Assembly (NCBI GenBank): GCA_000727475.1
Contig: KL647291.1
Coordinates: forward strand, 3,269,434 to 3,333,433
Reading direction: 5' to 3'
Length of the DNA: 64,000 nucleotides
Source: Sarcocystis neurona
Lineage: Eukaryota > Apicomplexa > Conoidasida > Eucoccidiorida > Sarcocystidae
The position numbers were made by a program, and so were the translations under genes. Positions 58,469 to 64,000 of this stretch are shown in pieces. The first letter of the stretch is position 1. Each line of letters starts with the position of its first letter. Under the pieces are notes generated by a model. That model had not been told where the DNA came from, searched no databases, and was given only the letters and a program-made list of their open reading frames with translations.

Positions 58469-59780
58469 GTATGTATCAGTTTGCATTTCGACGGATATAT
58501 ATATATATATATGTACACATACACACGACTGTATTTACACGTCTTCGTGGCCTGTGTATATGGAAGTCTACAGATGCATACACGCATACACACGTATGTT
58601 TGACTGCTTGGATGCTATGCGTACGTATGTACGTATATATATCTATATATATATATATATATATATATTCATGTATCTGCATACCTTTCTGGGCATATCA
58701 GTATATACATATATATATATATATTTATACATATGTGAATATGCGCTGCAGTGCAGTTTTCGCATGCAGACGTGCAGATGAAGAAGTGACTTTGAATTCA
58801 CTCGCGTTTATGCGTCGAGCAGACACCCCTTTTATATGGGTCTTTCTGCGTCTGTGTAGAGACACACAGGCGAACACACATCCCTGCTGGTGTAGACACA
58901 AATGTGTACATCTGTCTACATACACATACTTGATCAAGTCTAAACGTATATATATATATATGTTGCTTACGTACGAATAATCAAATAGAGAGAAAAGCGA
59001 GAGGCAGGTGGAAAGACAGAGAGCAGAGGTGAGAATGAGAAAAGTAAGGATTTCTCACTCCTAGGTCTGCACGCAATGATATGAGCCCCACATACACAGA
59101 CGTACACACATACATATACATGTACATATACGTATACATATATATATATATATTCATATTTATGTACACACAGAAAGAATCGTCGATTGCAATATATACA
59201 TAGAAGCAGATTTTGAGAATTAGCAGCAGAAATTCGGTTTCTCTTTTCGTGGTGTGTACCGAGCAAAGAAACGAATTTCTTTGAGTTGGCATTCGAGAAT
59301 TTTCCCTCTGTTTCCTTCTCCTCCTCGTCCTCCCGCTCCTCTGTTTGTTTTCCCCCTTCTGCCTCTCCCTTCTCGGTCGGCGTGGGTCGCTGCTTGTGCT
59401 GAAGAGAGCAGCGCCTTCACCGACAGCAGGACGCGATGCACCTCCTTTTCTCCCTCCGAACATAAGCCGCGGGTTTCTGTGGCAAAGTCGATCCACTGCT
59501 GCAGAAGGACGGGACCGTAGCTGCTGCAGCAGCTGGTCGGCCCAGCGTTTCTTCCTGCTGCTGCTGCGGCTGCTCCGCCTTCTCCTCCTCCGGCGAGTTT
59601 TGCTAAGCTGTTGTTGCGGCGAAGACGCGAGCGAGCATTGCTGCTGCTGCTGCCCACCCCGCTGCTGCTGCTGCTGGCCTGTCGCGCGTAGAAGAAATCG
59701 TACGTCTTCTCGATTAACAGCAGCAGCTCTGTGCACCCCATCAAAGCCTGAAGAAGCACGTGCTCCAGCCGGCACAGCAA
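56709..59780 (-). CDS. Two phase-matched exons of a hydrophobic-helix protein (peroxin-like?)
   Basis: Exon 1 (about 59780-59421) reads [20 protein letters not shown], then [10 protein letters not shown], a Ser/Arg/Ala linker, then [18 protein letters not shown] and KEVHRVLLS, and ends at a GTGAAG donor. Exon 2 (56920-56709, acceptor CCATGTTTGCAG, donor GTGAAG) continues in phase 0 with [20 protein letters not shown], then [10 protein letters not shown] and a Gly/Ala/Glu-rich tail. The helices, followed by the DEDWRSRSVLLSLL segment downstream, distantly recall the order in PEX16-type peroxisomal membrane proteins, but this is only an impression. A competing frame of exon 2 ([20 protein letters not shown]) is also open. 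About 2.5 kb between the exons is CAG-rich (56.95-57.5 kb) and TA-microsatellite DNA, as expected of an intron. The true start of exon 1 is unknown. Confidence 0.3.
57770..59220. other. TA/CA microsatellite stretch, probably intronic
   Basis: It lies between the two candidate exons above. It is dominated by TA runs of 15-30 bp with TG/CA steps (58.2-58.75 and 59.1-59.15 kb). Long plus-strand frames are Tyr/Ile/Cys-rich artefacts of TATAYA repeats. Confidence 0.5.
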
Positions 59781-59835
59781 AAAACACCCACGTCCGTCGG
59801 TTCCCCTTCTCTTCAGCTGCTGCTCGCCTCTTCAC

Positions 59836-61900
59836 TCAAGCTGCTGCTGCTGCGGGGAGAAAGAGCCCCCAGTATGAAGACAGCAGAACGACTTCTCCCA
59901 ATCTCTTCGGGTGCGCGGGAGAGGGGAGGAAAGGAACTTTTCATTGCCGCAGTTTTCAGAGAACGTGCACACATGTTTCTGCATGTATATGCAGGTGACT
60001 GTAGAGTTATCTCTGCGGCTGTCCACACGCTAATATATATGTATGTGTAAAGATAGAGAGAGAAATAGAGAGGCAGATGGATGTATAGATGGATAAACAG
60101 ATAGATACGTAGGTAGGTTTACGTGTTTACTGCACGGCTGAACAGGCATGCAAGCAGTGTGGACTCAGAAGAAATGTTCTAGTTCTCGCCAAGGTAAACA
60201 GATACTTCTCCATATACATATATATGTAAGGCAAGACTATACGAGACACGCAGGAGTGTACGCGTCAATATATATATATATACATGTGTATATATGTGCG
60301 TATGTAGGTATATCTTGTTACACCTGATATAGGGTAAAACCTATATATATTGGATATGTGTATATAGGTATAGATATAAATGCATATAGATATACGCACT
60401 TATATATACACTTGAAAAGAATGTATATAAGAGTAAATACATATACACGTGTATATTCGATACATTCGTATAAACTCAGGTCTAGACAAATATAGATATA
60501 ATTAATATGTGTACAAATATATGTAAGTAGAGATAAAAAAGAAATATACGTGGATGCATATGGACGTGGCCCGCTTTCACCCCCGCCACAGGGCTGTCTG
60601 CGTCACACGCACGTCTGGGTATAATATCCACAAATAAACAGGTAGAGAACTCGTACACAAATACATATACATATACATATAAATATCTATATATATGTAT
60701 ATATATATATGCATATGTATACACACACCTACGCGTATATATCTCTAGCTATACAGAGAAATGGTATAAAACACAAGCACACATGCATATATACATATAT
60801 ATATGTATATGTGCCCAAAAATATATATGTATATAGATATATGTACATATATATATATACACGTATATATAAAAATTTATATGTATATATCTATATATTC
60901 ACGCGTGTATTTACTTAGACAGACTTACATATGTATACATATATGTGTGTCCATAGCAAAAGAGAAACATAAAGGCATAGAGCCAGTCACCCAGGTGTAC
61001 ATATATATATATATGTACACAAATATGCATACAGGTGTATGTGTATATATAAGCAAAGAGAGGAACAGCAGCAGAATCTTAATTGCCTCCAGGCACACAG
61101 ATGTACGCATACATCTGCACGTATACATGTACGTATACGTGTATATATATGTGCGTCTCTGTATTTAAAGAACAAGAGACGTGTATCTCTACATGTGTAC
61201 TAATATATGTCTATGTAGAGAAGAAAAGTACGGAGAAACGCAGGTGTATACATAGAAAGGCAGATGTGTACCATACCCGCACAGTTACGGAGAGATAGAG
61301 AGAAAAAGATGTTAAGACCCGAGCTTTACGAGGAGAAAAATCTACGTATATATGGATACACAAAGATGGATATGAATGCGTGTATATACGCGTGCAGATC
61401 TATATATATATATATGTGAGTGTGTGTGTATACGTGTGTATTTATTTATATGTATTTAGAGAGAGATAGGCACATCCTTACACACCTCCACGCAGACAAA
61501 ATAGCAAGAGAGCTGTCGAGACGAATATTCAGAGAGGCAGAGAGAAAGGAGAGGAGAATAAGAGATAGACAGGTGCAGCTGTTTACAGTTCTAGGTGTAT
61601 ATAGCGGGGGAAAACTTGCATGTACAAATCCCTATGTATATATATATAAGTTTATCGAGAAGAAAAACAGCCAAGTGGGCACACGCCAATAGGCATATAG
61701 GCCAGTCTCAAGTTTATAATGTAGAGGTCAAGAAGAGACGCTTACTGGCTTGGCTGTAGCGTATTTCTCGAAGAGTTTTCGAAGGAAGAACCATCGGATT
61801 TCTACGCGAGGGGAGCACCCGGTCCGCACGACTTCTTCTTCCTTCACCAACGTTCCCCTCGACTCCACGGCGTAGGGTCTGCAGCAACAGCAACAGCGGA
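59836..61900. other. Simple-repeat spacer
   Basis: Upstream of the reverse-strand exon at 59.4-59.8 kb. TA-rich repeats with interspersed CA and GA tracts fill 60.2-61.65 kb. No gene, RNA or distinctive element is visible. Confidence 0.5.
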
Positions 61901-62910
61901 GGCAGGAGAATCGCAATAGCAGAGGCAGCAGCAGAACAGCTGGAGCAGAGGCAGCGGCAGCAGAGGCAGCAGCAACGACAGTAGCAGCGGTAGCAGCAGA
62001 GAACTGGCCGCAGCAGCAGTTGCAGGGGCAGCAGAAGCAGCAGCAGAGGCAGCAGCAGTGGAAGCGCAGGAGGCAACGCAGGAAGAAAAGAGGATTTTGT
62101 TGAAAGGAGCAGGACAGTTGTCCTTAGGAAAGGTTTCAGCAGTCTATCCTCCTGCCGAGAATTTGCCGTCTAGATGTTTTTCATTTCTCGTGGCCTGTAT
62201 ATGGGCCGCTGCCTTGTTGAATATTCGCAACTACACCTCGCGACAAAGACGTCTCGGCGCACGTACACCCGTCACTGCTACGTCCAACGACTCGGACTGC
62301 TGCATCTGTGTGAAGTCATTACGCAATTTTATACACGTGTCAGCACAAATAAAAATGTACACACAAGCACGCACGTATACATACATATATATATATACAT
62401 ATGTATATGTACATGTACCCGCGTCTGTTTGTTGGGATTTGCTGTGTGTGGATCTGCACGAGTAGATGCGCCAGTATCTACAAAAAAAGACATATATACA
62501 TATGCATAGATGTATATATATCTATATATGTCCATCCCCCTGTGTGTTTGAACCTGGTGTATATACACCTAGAAACCTCGACACAGCATTTCTTGTAGAT
62601 CCCTGCAGCGGAGTCTCCCTCTCTCAGGTGATAAAAATATTACAGAGAGAGTGTGCGTCCCACCAAGAGAGGCACGTATGGATCTGCCTCCGCTTGCAAA
62701 AGGAGTTTTCTGTTTTTCTGCAGTGACCTTGGCCACCTCTTGATGAAGAAGAACTGCTGCTTGCTTTCATGGCAGAAGCAGAGCAGCAGTGGACTCACAT
62801 GAAAAACTTTCCAAGACACACGTCCGCCTCTTCGGCCAGAAAAGTGCGCAGCAGGTACGAGCTGTTTTCTCCTTTGCAGGAATATCCAAATTTTCAAATA
62901 TATATGCATA
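61901..62910 (+). other. Possible plus-strand exons, weak
   Basis: A GCA/CAG-rich block at about 61.9-62.06 kb leads in one frame (Ala/Glu) into protein-like sequence, EAQEATQEEKRILLKGAGQL, then SAVYPPAENLPSR, up to about 62.2 kb. Further on, an acceptor TCTCTCTCAG at 62.63 kb opens VIKILQRECASHQERHVWIC, ending at TGA near 62.73 kb. A frame with EEELLLAFMAEAEQQWTH ends before a possible GTACGA donor at 62.86 kb. These pieces do not join into one consistent chain, so no gene is claimed. Confidence 0.2.
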
Positions 62911-63398
62911 TACACGCGTTTCTATATATACCATATATCATACGTATATATCCACTACATAGTGGAGTATATCCGTATACATCATTATTGTGGACTCATT
63001 CACATATACATAAATATATACATATATGTATATATACGCCTGTCCGAGTGTGCATATAAACATATATATATATAGATATATATATATATATATCTATATA
63101 CGTGCATACGTGCGTATTCAGTGGCAATATATGTAGGCTTGTCGCACATATGTATATACGCCTATTCGTCTACCAATTAAGGACATATATATATATATGC
63201 CTATTTATAAACTATCTATATGTGCGTAGAACTGCCTACAAATAAAGTAAATATAGACGTTTATATCGATACAGATATATGTAGTTAACGCCCATCTATC
63301 TATCTATCTACCTATCTATCTATCTATCTATCCATATATATATATATGGATATACATATATGTGCATTTAACGCCTACCTATATTTCACATATACATA

Positions 63399-63432
<34 letters not shown>

Positions 63433-64000
63433 TATCCATATATCATTTACATATATATAGATGCCACGCTTATGTGTTGCCTGCACCTGTATATATATAC
63501 ATATATGTATATATATATGTATATATATGTATGTGTGTATGCGTATTTACTGTGTATATGTGTATGTGCGTCAGCTGGCGCCTCAGCTCTTTCTTTTTCT
63601 CTTCTTTGATTTATGTGGGCATCTCTGCTTCGCGAGCTCTGCTGTTACCCTCCTTTCAACTCCGCTGCAAATTCCGTTCTTTTTTGTTCTGAACCTGCTG
63701 CTGCGGGTAGTTTCCTTCTCCGTTGCCTTCTTTGCTTCCTTGTGTTCGCATCCTTCCGCCTTTCTTCCTCTTCAGCATCTTCTTCTTTCTTCAGCAAACT
63801 CGTGCCGTGCGTCAAGGCTGCTGCACCGCTAATCTTTTCGTTTCTCCTCTTCCTTGTTCTTCTTCTTCTGCTGCTATTTCTCTCTTCTTAAGTTGCCCCC
63901 AGTGCCCGGGCTCCGCCGCAGCTCTCTTTCTTCTTTAGCTGCCCCGTCTTCCCCAACGTTGTCGCCCTGTTTCTCTTCTTCCGTCTCCTTCTTTTGCAAA
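62911..64000. other. Microsatellites and pyrimidine-rich right end
   Basis: TA/TCTA repeats fill 62.9-63.55 kb, including a TCTA run at about 63.30-63.33 kb. The last 400 bases are strongly CT-rich on the plus strand. Their minus strand gives Glu/Lys/Arg-rich frames (about 63.89-63.64 kb) that could be an exon of a charged protein but have no recognisable domain. Confidence 0.35.

Noticed and set aside
1..64000. tRNA, rRNA, telomeric AAACCCT arrays, viral or transposase genes
   Set aside because: None was seen on reading either strand; subtle or diverged copies cannot be excluded without a search.

Overview
The window looks like nuclear DNA of a cyst-forming coccidian (Apicomplexa, Sarcocystidae). 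Two signals support this. First, 9.6-11.5 kb holds a complete surface antigen built from tandem SRS (SAG1-related sequence) domains, with a signal peptide and a GPI-type tail; the SRS family is known from Toxoplasma, Neospora, Besnoitia, Cystoisospora and Sarcocystis. Second, coding DNA is packed with CAG-type trinucleotide repeats read as Gln, Ala or Ser runs, while introns and spacers are packed with TA/CA/GA simple repeats. CAG-rich coding DNA is best known from Eimeria, so the combination is notable. The species cannot be fixed from the sequence.

Layout. 1-303 (minus): the N-terminal 101 codons of a gene running off the left edge, resembling the start of the DDX41/Abstrakt RNA helicase. 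0.3-15 kb: low-repeat DNA with the intact SRS gene and two SRS-like relics. 15.5-20.6 kb (minus): a very large Gln/Ser-rich protein of unknown function, possibly with a 28-nt intron near its start. 20.6-23.3 kb: simple-repeat spacer. 23.3-32.5 kb (minus): a 3,067-codon frame whose non-repetitive blocks form a split class I SAM-dependent methyltransferase fold most like the DOT1 histone methyltransferase family; the two halves of the fold are separated by about 850 residues of Gln- and Ala-rich insertion. 32.6-41.5 kb: mostly spacer.

41.5-64 kb: small exons scattered in TA-microsatellite DNA. A plus-strand candidate gene (41.5-43 kb) has three exons with matching splice phases. A minus-strand terminal exon lies at 43.6-44.2 kb. 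A minus-strand candidate gene (46.4-51.8 kb) has five successive phase-matched junctions. Exon candidates of another minus-strand gene, rich in hydrophobic helices, lie at 55.5-59.8 kb. Three minisatellites (48.5, 53.8-54.2 and 54.8-55.2 kb) sit in the non-coding parts.

The genes show no operon-like logic. They are separately transcribed eukaryotic genes; the chromatin and RNA enzymes are housekeeping candidates, and the SRS protein would act at the parasite surface. Exon structures are read by eye from GT/AG sites and frame continuity and need transcript data.
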